Source of the DNA: Silene latifolia
Taxonomy: Eukaryota > Streptophyta > Magnoliopsida > Caryophyllales > Caryophyllaceae
Reading direction: 5' to 3'
Length of the DNA stretch: 64,000 nucleotides
NCBI RefSeq assembly: GCF_048544455.1
Contig: NC_133526.1
Span: 1,194,001 to 1,258,000, forward strand
Under the pieces are notes generated by a model. It saw nothing but the letters and a program-made list of their open reading frames with translations, did no database searches and was not told the origin of the DNA. The first letter of the stretch is position 1. Each line of letters begins with the position of its first letter. The position numbers were made by a program, and so were the translations under genes. Shown here piece after piece: positions 14,044 to 26,127 of this stretch.

Positions 14044-15263
14044 GCTCGAAAAGTTTCTGCTTTATATATATGTATGTATTGATTGATTGATTGATTGATG
14101 TATTGATTTATCCTTAAATTTCTAATAAAAATATATTCTTTAAAAAGAATAAAAATAAGATAAATAAATGATTAAAACGAGGGGAATAAACTACTTAAAT
14201 GTTGTTTTAGGTTACTAATCAAAATATTTTGATATAGCATATAACGTATATTAATAATTATTCATATTTTATGTGTTATTATTCACATTACACCATTATT
14301 TACAATATATACATACCGTGTTAACTGTGGTTTAGGTTTATCATACAAACTCAGAAAAGGATAGCATGTATGATCAACGTCATTGAATTTATAAGAATAG
14401 AAAATTCAATAAATTCAATAACTACAGTTTAATCAATATTTAATTTGGGCATACTCGTTCATTTGAATTGAAACACTTTAAATTGAATTGAATTGAATTG
14501 AATTGTACTAAACTTGACTGAACTTAACTGTTTGGACCGACTTAAGCTGAATTAAACTTTTAAGACCTAGATTGAATTGAAGTAAACTGAAAATAAGTGG
14601 AAAAAAGGGCCTAATTAATACTCGTAATATACTTCTAAATTAGATCGAAATTAATAAAAATCTTGCTCTCGAAATAATTTATCTCCCAAGTATAAAAATA
14701 ATGATAGTAAAATTACCCAAAGGATAGCATTGCTTAAAAGACAAAGGCTGTCCGGTAAAATCTCGACATTTAGCACCATTGCAGTTACAACTTACGAGTC
14801 CAAAATCAGTACAAGTAGGATTGCTTACATAAATGTCCATATTTCACAATTGCTTACACATAAGAATACCAGTTTTGCAGTCTACACTACTAATCTTTGC
14901 TTTGCTCATACATTGCATGATCTTTAAGATATACCTAATTCACTGTTATTTTCGCGATAGCGATAACTACTTCTCATTGTCAAGCAATGTGTCTATATGT
15001 ATATTTTGCATAAAATGTACAACATGTTACATGTACTACTAATGCATTGAAACAAGAAATACCGACAACAGGCATCGAGCTTCTGAGCTGAATTTTAGTG
15101 TGTTTGGGCTAAGCTTGGCTCGAGTATGAGCTCGAGCTCAGTTTGACTAATCTTGAGCTCAACATTGACGAGCTGATTCTAAGGACTTGTTGTGCAGGCT
15201 CAGATCGTTTACGTCCTAGTCAAAAATATACCCCATTTGTTATGTTTTGATTGTACATCTTTA

Positions 15264-15360
15264 CTCCATCCGTACCAATCATTTGTTTCTCTTTTATATT
15301 CTTTGTAAAAGGTACTCGTATTTTTTAATGAAAGATAATAAATAATTGGGACAAAGGGAG
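15264..15360. mobile_element. Short Stowaway-type MITE
   Basis: A 97-bp TA-flanked element with ends CTCCATCCGTACCAATCATT and, on the opposite strand, CTCCCTTTGTCCCAATTATT. It is a small deletion-type relative of the other Stowaway elements of the window. Confidence 0.75.
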
Positions 15361-15924
15361 TAAACAATTAACTTTTTTTTCGTGTTAATTGGTCTTATGT
15401 AAAATAGGTTTGACACTAAATTAGTGTAAACTATTTATTAAAGACATATATGCGATATGCCCCTCACTAAATTAGTGGAAACTACTAAAGTTAGTGTTTT
15501 AAAGGTCAATCGGTTCAGTATAGCTTCAGGTGTACTTAGCTTAAGGTCTTCCTTTGCTTAATCGAATTCAATTAATCTTTTTTTATGCAGATTGAGTCGG
15601 GTTTCAGGTACTATTTATGTTACTCGTATAGGAATTTCAATTGTTTAAGAAATTTAAATATTATCGATTGTTTTTTTTGGGTCCTAAGATGATCGCAGTT
15701 GTAGAAATTAATGTGTTGTAATTTAAACGCAATTTCATAAACTTGTTTGGAGATCACGAAGAATTCTTTCCTAATGATGTTTATGAAACTATGGAATTAG
15801 AATTGTGAGCGCATTTGGATTTGAGATGATGACAAAAAAACTTGATCAGAAAAATACGGAGTATATTTATGGAATTTTTTTTTTTAAAAAAATATTGCGT
15901 TAGAATATGTCAGAGAAAAAAGTA

Positions 15925-16141
15925 CTCCCTTCGTCCCGATAAATTGTTGTCCTTTGGTTTTGGCTGCAAGACAAAAAAAAAAAAGGAGGGGCCAATTACC
16001 AAATGACAATTTGACAAATGGAACAAATTGGGTGTGAATGATCAAATTATTCATCAAGTTCATTCTTAAAATAAAAAGAACAATAATTGACTGAGACACT
16101 CAAAAATAAAATAGGACAATAAATGACCGGGACAGATAAAA
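15925..16141. mobile_element. Stowaway-type MITE (copy 2 of the 6617 family)
   Basis: Shares the interior of 6617-6824 (for example GGCCAATTACNAAATGAC, and TCATCAAGTTCATTCTTAAA) and its left end CTCCCTTCGTCCCGATAAAT. The right end is more worn but still followed by TA. An A-rich expansion sits in the left half. Confidence 0.8.
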
Positions 16142-16440
16142 TATACGATAAGAGATAGGATTGATGCAAATATAGAATCGAAATAACTACTGTGGCCTAT
16201 GGGACATGAATGTTTAGAAGCCCAGATTTTAACTAGATTGAAATTAATAAAGAATTGAGCCCAACTTCAATTTTAGGTTGCCAAACATGTTAATCAAATT
16301 TGAGGTGCAAGAAGAGTCTTTCATTTTGGGTCACTATTCACTGATCACAAGCCGATTAACATATTTCCTCCATTTCAATGAACAGATCATTCTTTTAGGC
16401 GTTATTTATAGGTGAAGAGAATCTTCATTATAACTTCTAA

Positions 16441-16877
16441 TCCCCCCTACTACTAAGAGAATAAAATTCTCTTAGTAGTTTCCCGCCCAAGTGCTTTCCA
16501 CTATGATTGGGCCTGCCTTCTGGACTGAAAAAACCACATATCACGTTCTAAGTTGGGCCCACTACTTAAACTAATTGATTTTGCAAATATTCTACCGTGA
16601 TACTTCTTCCAATCTTTAACTTTTCTAATTATACCATCATATGTTGGGCCCACTACTTAAACTAATTGATTTTTCAAAAAAAAGATTTTTAAAAAAAAAT
16701 TTGATGTAGTTAAAATATTTTCATAAAAAACACAATTTATGGAATTATTCAATTCTTTTAATTAATATTAGTTGTTTTTTATAAAAATTCGCGAGATATA
16801 AATCTAAAATCTATAACTAATACACTAAAAATTAAAAGGTCTATATTTACCGCGCATTTGCGCGGGATCTACACTAG
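16441..16877 (+). mobile_element. Non-autonomous Helitron
   Basis: A 437-bp element that starts TCCCCCCTACTACTAAGAGA after an A and ends in CTAG before a T. Just before the end is the hairpin CCGCGC-ATTT-GCGCGG. A 5' TC, a 3' GC-rich hairpin followed by CTRR, and insertion between A and T without a target duplication are the Helitron hallmarks. No rep-helicase coding sequence is present. Confidence 0.85.
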
Positions 16878-16974
16878 TATATAACATAAAAGGATAGTCA
16901 TGTGAGATCTTTTTGAAATTGTCTTATCGAGTACAATATTAATATCCATTTTTTTTTTTTATAATTTTTAGTAA

Positions 16975-17289
16975 TCCCCCTTATACTAAAAGAATAAGAG
17001 ATCTCCAAAATTTCTCCGCCTAAATGAATTTGACTATAATTGAGCTTTCATTATATCATATCTGTAATTATGCTTTTATTATATCATATCTGTAATTGGA
17101 CTTTCATTATATTATATTTACAACTGGATTATATTGAACTTTTTCTTTTCTACCGACTAATACAAAAGCATTAATGATAATATATTTTACAATTAAATTT
17201 CAAATTGAGTTAAATATCAGTTGTATAATTGTTATTTTCCTTAATAGTTCTACCTAAAAAACCGCGCATTTGCGCGAGATATATACTAG
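16975..17289 (+). mobile_element. Non-autonomous Helitron (short)
   Basis: Starts TCCCCCTTATACTAAAAGAA after an A and ends ATACTAG before T, with the hairpin CCGCGC-ATTT-GCGCGA just inside. It is related at both ends to the copy at 16441-16877, 97 bp away, and the DNA to the right of both elements starts TATATAAC. Confidence 0.8.
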
Positions 17290-17651
17290 TATATAACTAA
17301 AGATATAAGCAAAAGAAATTGTGCATTGATATACGTGTATAAAGTAAACTATACTCATTGGAACGAAAGAAATATTCAATTTAATTTTTCGAGTTCAGCT
17401 TTATTTTACCGACCTAAGTATCTTATCAAGAGTTTAGACCCGACCCGCTTATATAATTAACGGGCATATGCAAAATCCCCATGTGGGCTGCCCATAGAAC
17501 GTACAAACCCATAATTTATCCAAAAGAAAAAGAGAAATAAATCAAATACCGTTATCCACCAAAAAACCAGAAATAGATAACAAACCAATTACAGCCAAGA
17601 ACTTCACTTATTCTCAATTTCACTTACATCAAATCCTTAAGGCCAATTTCA

Positions 17652-19926
17652 ATGGCCGCACTAAGCTTCGGGATTTCCGCCATACGTCCACGCACTACTC
17701 TCTTCCCTTCTTCAAGACCAAGAATTTCTTGCGTTTGGGTACTGATAATTTATTAACACAAATTATTCAATAAGACGGTTATAACACATACAACAACGTT
17801 GTCGTGTGTGTATTATAAGGTCGTTATACACGGTATGAGTCTACGAGACTAATGGAGTATTTTTGTTTGTTTTAAATGGAAGGTAGGACCCAGAAGGAGT
17901 GTTCAAAACACCGGTACAAACAGGGCATTTAGCAAGGTTAGAATTCAAGAAGAAATTTGAGAAAGATGATGAAGCTAAAGAAGCTTATGAACGTCATTTG
18001 AGAGAAGAGAAAGAACGGCGCGAGGCGTTTCGTCAGGTTAATTATTTTTTCTAGTACCCTTTTCTTTCATCTTTCATGGGTTTTGCTCAAAATTCTATTG
18101 TATTGTCTAATTAATTTAGCATAAATTCTTACTTGAGACGGTCACAAATTCTTATTTCAAAATTCTATTGTCTGGTTTAATTAATTTAAATAACGCTAAA
18201 AAGAAAAAAGGGTTGTGAGACGTCACAGGTTAATTTAAACCATGTTCTTTTGGGGTGTATTTGTGTAAGGAAGGATAAGGTTTATGTTTGGTATTTTTAC
18301 TCAATGTGTGTGAGTAGTGGTTGTTGAATTTGAGTCATAAGAATGTGAAAATAGGATTGCCAAATTTTGTAATTGGCGTTACAGCCGTTCTTTTCGACTG
18401 AAACTATTTGAATTGATGTGAACTGAACTGAACTTATAGAACTTGAACCAGACTAAATTTAGAGGTAGTGAAGAGAAGTGAACATAACTGTCCCCGAAAA
18501 ACAAAATTGGACTGAAGTCGACTTGAGGGACATTCACTTAAATGAACTGAATTTGTAGAATCTGAACTAGACTGAAGTAAGCTTAAGTGAATTTAGCTTA
18601 TCGGACATCAAACGAACTTATAAAACCTGAACTAGACTGAAGTGAAGATGATTTGAGTTTGGTTGGACTGGTTTTTATTTCATTATTTGATGTGTATTTC
18701 TGATTGGGGCTGCTGTTGAATTGCAGTCACGAGTTGTACCAGATACATCTGCCGGGTTGATTGAGTATTTTCTTGACACTGAGGCTCAAGAGATTGAATA
18801 CGAGATCTCGAGGTTGAGGCCTAGGTTAGTCTGCTTTCTCTTCTTCAGAGCTTCATTTTTCTTATTTAGCCTTCCTCATGAAATGTTTGATGATTTGCCG
18901 TATAAAAAACATTCGTGAGTCGATGTGTAGATTGATGCAGTCACCTTGAGTTACGGAAAATGATGTTGGAAATAGGCGTAAATGAATGTAGATTGATGCA
19001 GTCATGTAATACTGAACACACAATTTCTGGTTTGGAGGGAAACGATGAAAACAAGCGTAAATGAATGTTGATTGATGCAGTAATCTTATGTGGTAGTTGT
19101 AATTCTCTTGCAGATTAGATGATGAATTTTTCAGAGATCTGAAATCAGAGTTGGGATTGCTCCGTTTTTCTGTGACTAAAACTCAGGTTATTATCTAACG
19201 ATATTTCCTGGCATCCCTTGACGTGATCATTCCTTAATACGAGTAATAAATTACTGCTATTGAGTTTGTTAGGACATGGAGGATCGGATGATTGAGCTGG
19301 AAGCACTGCAGAAGGCCCTTCTTGAGGGAATTGGTCTGTTTCAACAGTTACAGACTTGCAGTTTTCATTTCCGTCACTTAAACTAAAACTTATGCTTACT
19401 TGTGCCTGGTTTTTTCTTCCAGAGGCATACGATCAAATGCAGACCGAGCTAGTAAAAGCAAAGCAAAGTCTTACGAAAATATTTACATCAAAGGATATTA
19501 AGACTACTGTATGTACTCCCCTTCCTCGTCTTAATTTTTTATTGCATAGAAATTATTTAGTTGAGTTTATAACTAGTTTCATTGTGCTTACCTGCAGTTG
19601 CTTGATATGGTAGAGAAGAATGAGCTGAATCGGTCTTTATTGACGCTTCTTGATGAAAATATAGCAAGCGCTCAGCGAAGTGATCAGGTTAGTGTTGCTT
19701 TGAGAATCGAGTATTAATTCATTTCTGTAAATTCAGCATTCTTGCCTACATTTTTTAGCATTCAGAATTCCTGTCAGTTGAAACAGGCAAACCCATTTCC
19801 TTATTTTGCATAAAATATCAACTTGAAACTGATGAATGAAAGTGATCATGAATCCTTGAACAGAAGCAAGCTGCGGACTACATGGAGAAGATCCGCGGGG
19901 CTGTTCTCAAGTATGTAACCGTTTAG
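17652..19926 (+). CDS. Small conserved plant protein, probably plastid-targeted, coiled-coil; function unknown
   Basis: Eight exons with clean GT/AG borders and a continuous frame: 17652-17738, 17887-18036, 18727-18824, 19114-19186, 19273-19333, 19423-19508, 19598-19687, 19864-19926; total 708 nt, 235 residues. Residues 1-28 (Ser/Arg-rich, no acids) look like a chloroplast transit peptide. After it come DPEGVFKTPVQTGHLARLEF, a strongly charged helix (KKKFEKDDEAKEAYERHLRE), SRVVPDTSAGLIEYFLDTEA, and further heptad-like helices to the end KYVTV. The exon lengths and the high density of conserved-looking charged residues leave no doubt that it is a real gene, and I have the impression of a widely conserved plant family, but I cannot name it or give a biochemical role. 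An upstream TATA box is not obvious. Introns 1 and 2 are the longest; intron 2 carries a TTCAGTTCA-type repeat. Confidence 0.92.
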
Positions 19927-20116
19927 GGTGGAAACTTCGATGAATAGTTTTCTTTCGCAACCATCTGAGATTATAATTATTGTTCCTTCTTATCTGCGTA
20001 ATGAAATTTTGTATGAAAGGAACTGAGAATTATCACGACTGATGTTCACTCATCATCAGTGTATAGCCAAAACCTATACAATGTAGTTGCAATGCAATGT
20101 TTCACGTTATTTTTAG

Positions 20117-20374
20117 CTAGACCTGAGAAACGGGTTAATAGGGCCGGGTTTGGGGTGGAGTAAATTCGAAACAGGTCAACTTCGGGTTTGTAGGGTTCGA
20201 GTCAGGTTGGGCCGGGTCATTTCTAGTTCGGGTCATTTTTGGCTCAACAATAAACAATTTGGTCCAATCATATTTGGTCGGGTCAAGTTCCGGTCAAGCT
20301 CGGGTGTTGGGTTTAATACTGGTAAGGTTATTCGAGTCGAGTCATACGGAAAAGGTCAATTCTGCCAGGTCTAG
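20117..20374. repeat. CGGGTC-rich element, hAT-MITE-like, decayed
   Basis: The ends TAGACCTG and CAGGTCTA are inverted, and the interior is made of GGTCGGGTC-like words, as in the hAT-type MITEs at 21987, 39600 and 44384. I could not find a matching 8-bp target duplication, so this is a worn or partly deleted copy. Confidence 0.5.
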
Positions 20375-20560
20375 TCACGGCTCTCATCACGAAATCTTGA
20401 ACAAAATAAAGAACTTATTAAAATTTAAAATTGGACAAATTTGGACTAGCCTTAAAGGTAAGACAAAAAGACTGTCTTATAAAACAATTTGGATAAACTT
20501 TTTAACGATATGAATTCGGGTTGGATGCTGTACATCAATGGATGGTTTCTCATTCCTTAT

Positions 20561-20925
20561 GGCCCTGTTTGGTAAACAACATATTGAGCAAAATTAGTAA
20601 ATTCCGGCCTAATTAGTAGTTTGACCAAGCAATCTACTATTTCCATGTGTTTGGTAAACGGGCGTATTCGATAAAGATATTAGTCGGAATCTCATCGTTT
20701 TTGAATATCTTTGCTAATAGCGGATATTGCATTAGCATATTCACTTTATTCATGAAACCATTCTAATTATTTTAAAATCTGCTAATAACCAAACACCCAT
20801 TTCTAATTCTGCTGATTTGTTTGATAGTCAAATCTGCTACTGAAATCTGCTAACATATCCTGCTAAAGTAATCCGCTATCATGAATCTGCTTTGTTATTT
20901 ACCAAACAAGCTAAGGCTAAAATCA
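20561..20925. mobile_element. MITE with GGCCCTGTTTGGTAAA end (PIF/Harbinger-like)
   Basis: The left end GGCCCTGTTTGGTAAACAAC and the right end, read on the other strand as GCTTGTTTGGTAAATAACA, form an imperfect inverted pair about 365 bp apart. The interior has several inverted AATCTGCTNA words. The GGCCCTGTTTGG terminus is common in Tourist/PIF-Harbinger MITEs; a three-base target duplication is not clear. Confidence 0.55.
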
Positions 20926-21986
20926 ACAAATTTCATGGTTCTAGGCCGGATTAGTTGGGCCCAAAACTGATGGATTAAATATGGGTCACATACTCACATA
21001 GTTAAACTAGCCCAATTAGGTTAGTTGGATCGGCTTTAAATTAGACCAGTGTTTATGAACCACTGACAAATTACTAAATTGAACTGTGAAATTTAATCAA
21101 GAAAATTGAGTAATATCCTGAAATTTATATATTAATTATTTTAATCACAAAACTAATAATTTAATTTTATAAACTTCTCAACTTGTTTTAATGATATTTT
21201 CTTTCCGCGAATCTAATAATCTCAGTTTGTATTTTTGTTTTATAAAGAGCAAGTAATATGCGTCAACTCATTCCTAACAAAGTTTAGCAATTTGTATTTA
21301 GAATTTTATTTTATTTTAATTATAAATTGTTTTAATTTGATGAAAAGTTATATTTTATTGAAAAATTAATAGTTTAATGTTTATTTATTTTCTTATTTAA
21401 AGTAAATAAAGTTTGAAGTGAAATTTTTTCCTTATGTAAGTAAATGAAATTTGCAGGGAAACCTTTTGAAATTTTCTTATATATGGTAAAGAATATGACT
21501 AAAAATAGACAATAGAATGAGTCTTAGGTGCAAAACTTAAGCGAGAAAATTTAGTTTTGTTAATCTTTTAGTAGATAGGGGATTGTCATGATATTTAATA
21601 ATGTATAAACTTTCCTTTTTCAATGTTAACACATGCAAGTCTGGTCAATATATAATACGAAGTATTTATCTTGTATGGCAGACCACCCAAACAGCCTAGG
21701 TGGGGCCAGGCTGGGTAACCAGTGTTTTCAGATCCATGTTTTGGCAGCTCGACCAGCCAGCATTAGCATATCTGACATTTGGGCCGTTTTAGGGGTTGAA
21801 GGAGGAAATGCTATGTCAGGCTTGAAATTATGGACTTTATAAGAAGAAAGGCGTTTGAACAGGCCTCCTTGGCTAGCTAGAGGAGCCTGACTTGCCTTAG
21901 TTAGCCCGTCTGGGCTCTAACCCGTCCCGTGACCATGTCTACTACGACTCTACTAGTATGGTATGGGTCATTTCATAGATAGTGTC

Positions 21987-22534
21987 TAAACCTGTCAAAA
22001 CTCGACCCTACCCGAAAACCTGACCCGTTTTTTAGGGTTACAAACCCGGTTTTTTCGACACGCGACCCGTTTGACCCGAATCCGAAATGACCCGTTATTT
22101 TAGGGTCGAGACCCGACCCGTTGGGTCAAGGAAAAATCATGAATTTTATTAAAAATATTGATATTTATATATTATATTTGAAAATATAGTTTAAAAATTA
22201 TTTTTTTATTACTTAAAATTAAAAATTCAACTAAAAAGTCAATTTTATATAACTTTTATAATATTTAATAATAAAATAATTATTAAAAAAACTTTATTTT
22301 AATAATTATATCAATATAATTATTGTATATGATAAATATGGTTAAAATAATAATTTTAAATATATTTTACTTTTTAAAAAAATATTTTTTAAATTAAAAA
22401 AATCGTTTTAAAAAGACGTTAAAAATTATTTCTTGTCCCGTATTCTGACCCTAACCCGACCCGTGAACCGTATGGCCCGACCCGTATTTGACCCGACCCG
22501 AGACCCGACCCGCCCGATCCGTTTGACAGGTCTA
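21987..22534. mobile_element. hAT-type MITE with GACCCG internal repeats
   Basis: A 548-bp element with an exact 8-bp target duplication ATAGTGTC (21979-21986 and 22535-22542) and inverted ends TAAACCTGTCAAA / TAGACCTGTCAAA. The 8-bp duplication and TA(G/A)A(C/G)NTG ends are hAT hallmarks. Both arms are made of GACCCG words around an AT-rich centre. No transposase. Confidence 0.88.
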
Positions 22535-22636
22535 ATAGTGTCTCACAGTGTAATGTTCTACATAAAGAATTAGTCGATGTTTCCATAGTCCTCCTAATTG
22601 CCATGATGAGTTACCCAAGTAGAACATTTTTATTAT

Positions 22637-22735
22637 TCTTGATTGTTTGCTAGTTGCACTATGTAATTATTTATATCGCCTGCATCGTGAGAGTGCACCC
22701 GCACCTCAGTAAACAAGACTTGTAAACTTATTAAA
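22637..22735 (+). promoter_or_regulatory. Conserved upstream block of RLK copy A
   Basis: Contains GCTAGTTGCACTATGTAATTA, then about 20 bp later GAGAGTGCACCCGCACCTCA and GTAAACAAGAC. The same words in the same order lie upstream of RLK copies B (twice), C and, weakly, D, although most other intergenic sequence differs. It ends about 130 bp before the start codon and is probably core promoter and/or 5' leader. Confidence 0.65.
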
Positions 22736-23945
22736 AAATTACTCATACAATTACATATTAGTATCGATTAATCGTTTCAATATGATAGACAAAAATTTAA
22801 TTAAAAAAAAACTTAAACTTCTCTCCAAAAAAAAGTACAAAAACAATAAAAATACCAAATTTAATGGCTTTAAAATTGATAATATCGACGTTTATGTTAC
22901 TATGGTTTGCGTCACCAATATTTGCAAAACCATGGACTGCTACTAGTTCGACACCATGCGTTACAAAAGTATTAGAAGGCGTTTGTGGCGAATTATTTGT
23001 CGACCATACGAAATGTTGCGACACTATTCTGGACCAAACTAGGGCCGATTTGAAGTGTATGTGCAACGCTTTTGACGTTGATGAAAGCTTCATAAATAGT
23101 TTTGTATCGAACTGTTTGTTCATTGGCACTATATATGAAGATGTTGATACTCTTTGCCAGGGTATGATTTTACTCCTCTTTTATTTTCAAAAATGAGTAT
23201 TCCCTTCGCCTCGATTAAACATTTAAGTCAATCTTTAACTTAAAAATGGTTTACTTTGAGAAACTTTTAATTTTACTTTTTTCATAATTTGATATTTTAT
23301 AACGATAACCAACATTTTTTTTTGTAAAATATTGTACATAATGGCTTATTAAAATTTATTATAGACGGTCTTTTAAAAGAGTTGTTTAAAGATGATAATG
23401 TTTTTATCAGCAAACACATTCAACTTTTGAAACAATAGTGAAAGAGCTAGTATGTCTTTTTTAAGTTAATAATGAATTTTTGACATTGTTTTGTTATCTA
23501 CACACTGACACAGCTGGTTCAACAACTGCGGCCAATTTAACAAGATCGACCAATTCAAAAAAATCAGCCGGTTCGACTTCGTCAGTGCGTCGTCTATATA
23601 CTACACCCACTTATGACGACGGAACATCAGGTAAGTAAGGCATCTATTTTATTTAAAAGCGTTCGTTTGTGAGCTTGTAAAGTGGACTCTCCGTCCAGGA
23701 TATAGTATAAAATCGACTTTGTTTTAGTAAAAGAAAAAAAAAAGATTATATACATGTATTTTGCCAAAATCATTACGTATTTCTTTCAAAATATTCGCCA
23801 AAATAGCCATATGAACATTTTAATTACGAGAATAACCATTTAATTATTAAGCTGCCTAAGAAAATAGCACTAGCTACATGGTTCGGTTCAAGTCGGTTGG
23901 ATTAGATTCGGTGCGGTTCAATTTGATGATTATACATTATATAAC

Positions 23946-24544
23946 TGTTCCGGGTATAATTCCAGAGCAGATTTGTTTACCACGTAAGCTTAGTGAAATG
24001 ATGTCTTTCCTTGTCTTGACTCTTCCTTTCGGTCTCTCCTGAAACGATGAACAAACTGAGGGCTCGGCTTTGCACCGAGCGTACTCACTCCGACGCTCAA
24101 GTCAGTAAACTTAAAGGGATTAAGTTGTGTGTTACTTGACAAAGTATATTGTAGAGAGATAAAGGAGTTTATACCAGATGAATAGTGAGTTTTAGGTTAG
24201 ATTGTGGATCCCCTTCTCAATGAGAGAAGTGGAGTATTTATAGACTTTCACCTTTTGTGACGTAGTGGCCAAGTGGGCCAAGTGGCGTAGCAGGTGGAAA
24301 GTCTGTTCTACCCTCGGCGGAGGGACCCATGGCAGGCCGGCGGGCCCTGTTGACTCCATGCCGAGGGGTCTTGGATATGAGTACGCGGATATGTGTCCCG
24401 GCTGGCTAGTTGCCTAGCCGAGACCCAGGTGACAGGCCGACAGGCTGCGTCGGCTAGACTGTCCAAGGTGTTGACTTGCTTTGGATATCTTTGACCTTGC
24501 TCAATGTGTTGACTCGGTCAGCGGGTGCAGAAAATGCCCCATCA
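23946..24544. mobile_element. Solo LTR in intron 2 of RLK copy A
   Basis: A 599-bp GC-richer block starting TGTTCCGGG and ending CCCCATCA, flanked by the 5-bp target duplication ATAAC (23941-23945 and 24545-24549). TG...CA ends, a 5-bp duplication and no internal region identify it as a solo LTR left by recombination. Its superfamily cannot be told from the LTR alone. The base composition clearly differs from the intron around it. Confidence 0.88.
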
Positions 24545-26127
24545 ATAACCAATCTTTAAACTTGTTAATGATTATTTGTTAAAACTGATCATGACTTCAT
24601 GAGGGAGAACTTTGCGGTCTTATCCGGTGTGAATCCGAGTTAAATCGGATGCTAAAACGTTTCATTGTATTGCAGCCGCAGTAAACGCAATGATAATATA
24701 TACCGTTGTTGTGCCATTAGTCGTCACAATAGTGGTGATCATTATCATCGTCGTATCCGTCATATGCATTTGCAAAAGCCAACAAGTTAGGGTCAGACCG
24801 AATGGTAATTATTTCTGCATCTCGATCTCGTTCATTTATTTAGCTTTTTTATTTTTTGTAAAAATATATTTTAATTAAATGTAAATAAATGATTGAAACA
24901 GAAGGAGTAATTCTAAATTTACTGACTGTTTGATTTTAAAATAGCATATGCCCATGTAAACAAGGTGCAAGAGTTGCCATTGCCAAGTCCGATTTATACC
25001 AATCTCGTTCCCTTGGCCCCATCAACGATGACAAAGCTACCGCGGACATTGCCTCGAGTAACCTATAAGGAAGATTTAAAGACGGCGGAGTCGCAACAAT
25101 ATGATTTGGAAACTCTCCAAGCTGCCACAAACAATTTCTCAATTGCCAACAAAATTGGTGGAGGTGCTTTTGGCTTAGTATACAAGGTAAATCAAAATGA
25201 TTTTCTTCGTGTGTAAATGGAGTTTTAAGGGCAATTTTTCTTTTTCTTTTCTTTTTTTTGCTATGTACCAAAAAAAAAAGAGTTGTTTTTGCTTCAAGAT
25301 TTAAACAATGATTCACATTAATCGACTATCAAAATTGTCAATTGTACGTTGTTCTTAATGTTGTTGCACGTGACACAATTGATGCTTTTTTTTGGTAGCC
25401 GTAAAAATAATTTTTATACAGATGACATTTGATTCATTTGGTCAAATGCACTTATTTTAGTAATATGGGGTCACAAATTGAAGCTAATTTTTGCAAATGA
25501 ATTGTTTTTTTTCATAGGGCATCTTATTAGATGGACGAGAAATAGCTGTGAAAAGGTTATCACACAACTCAAGCCAAGGTGAGAAAGAATTTAAGGCTGA
25601 AATCGAACTTCTTACAAAGCTTCAACACCGGAATTTGGTTCGATTACTAGGATTTTGCTTAAAGAACGGCGAGGCATTGCTTGTGTATGAATTAGTGACC
25701 AACAAGAGTCTCGACTATTTCCTATTCGGTAATCTTGACTTCTTACCGTAAATTTATTTGTCTGTTTTTCTTATCTGTTCTTTACGTTTTCTATTATAGT
25801 GATATTGAAGCGATTTGTTTTTTCACAGATAATAAAAAGAGACAAGAATTGACGTGGCCAATTCGGTTTCAAATTATAAAAGGCATTGCACGAGGCCTGT
25901 TATATCTACACGACGACTCTCCTCAACGAACAATTCATCGTGATCTTAAAGCACCTAATGTTTTGTTAGATGCGGAAATGAACCCTAAGATTGCAGACTT
26001 TGGGTTGGCCAGAACATCCGCTCTCAAACAAACGCACGTCCATACCAAAGAAGATTGCACTTGATCGAGTAAGTCTCACTTGTAATTATTTCCTTCTCCT
26101 CCAAATCCGATACTGCGTCTTGCAAAT

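Larger units (their letters stand above)
6254..17651. other. Gene-poor, transposon-rich region between MYB and the plastid-protein gene
   Basis: I see no coding region that I can support in these 11.4 kb; open frames are short and low in complexity. The first about 200 bp are the MYB promoter. The rest holds Stowaway-type MITEs (listed), Helitrons (listed), a tandem repeat array at about 13591-14043, CGGGTC/GACCCG-rich stretches at about 6850-7120 and 11475-11760, and hairpin-plus-CTAG ends that look like minus-strand Helitron 3' termini at about 10485 and 12944. The remainder is unassigned AT-rich sequence. Confidence 0.6.
19927..22863. other. Intergenic, between the plastid-protein gene and RLK copy A
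   Basis: No gene seen. The first few hundred bases are presumably 3' UTR. It holds a CGGGTC-rich stretch with TAGACCTG...CAGGTCTA ends (about 20117-20374), a PIF/Harbinger-like MITE at about 20561-20925, a hAT-type MITE at 21987-22534 and, next to the gene, the conserved upstream block of RLK copy A. Open frames here read through the CGGGTC repeats and have no domain. Confidence 0.6.

Noticed and set aside
20150-20513. Overlapping short frames in CGGGTC repeats
   Set aside because: Repeat-derived frames with alternating Arg/Val/Gly composition and no domain.
22797-23129. Antisense frame over the 8CM exon of copy A (a similar one lies at 51654-51971 in copy C)
   Set aside because: Shadow of the plus-strand exon; conserved only because the sense exon is.
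22864-23161. DUF26 (gnk2) ectodomain
   Set aside because: Considered because of the CRK-like kinase, but C-x8-C-x2-C is absent, whereas CC and CMC pairs give the eight-cysteine pattern instead.
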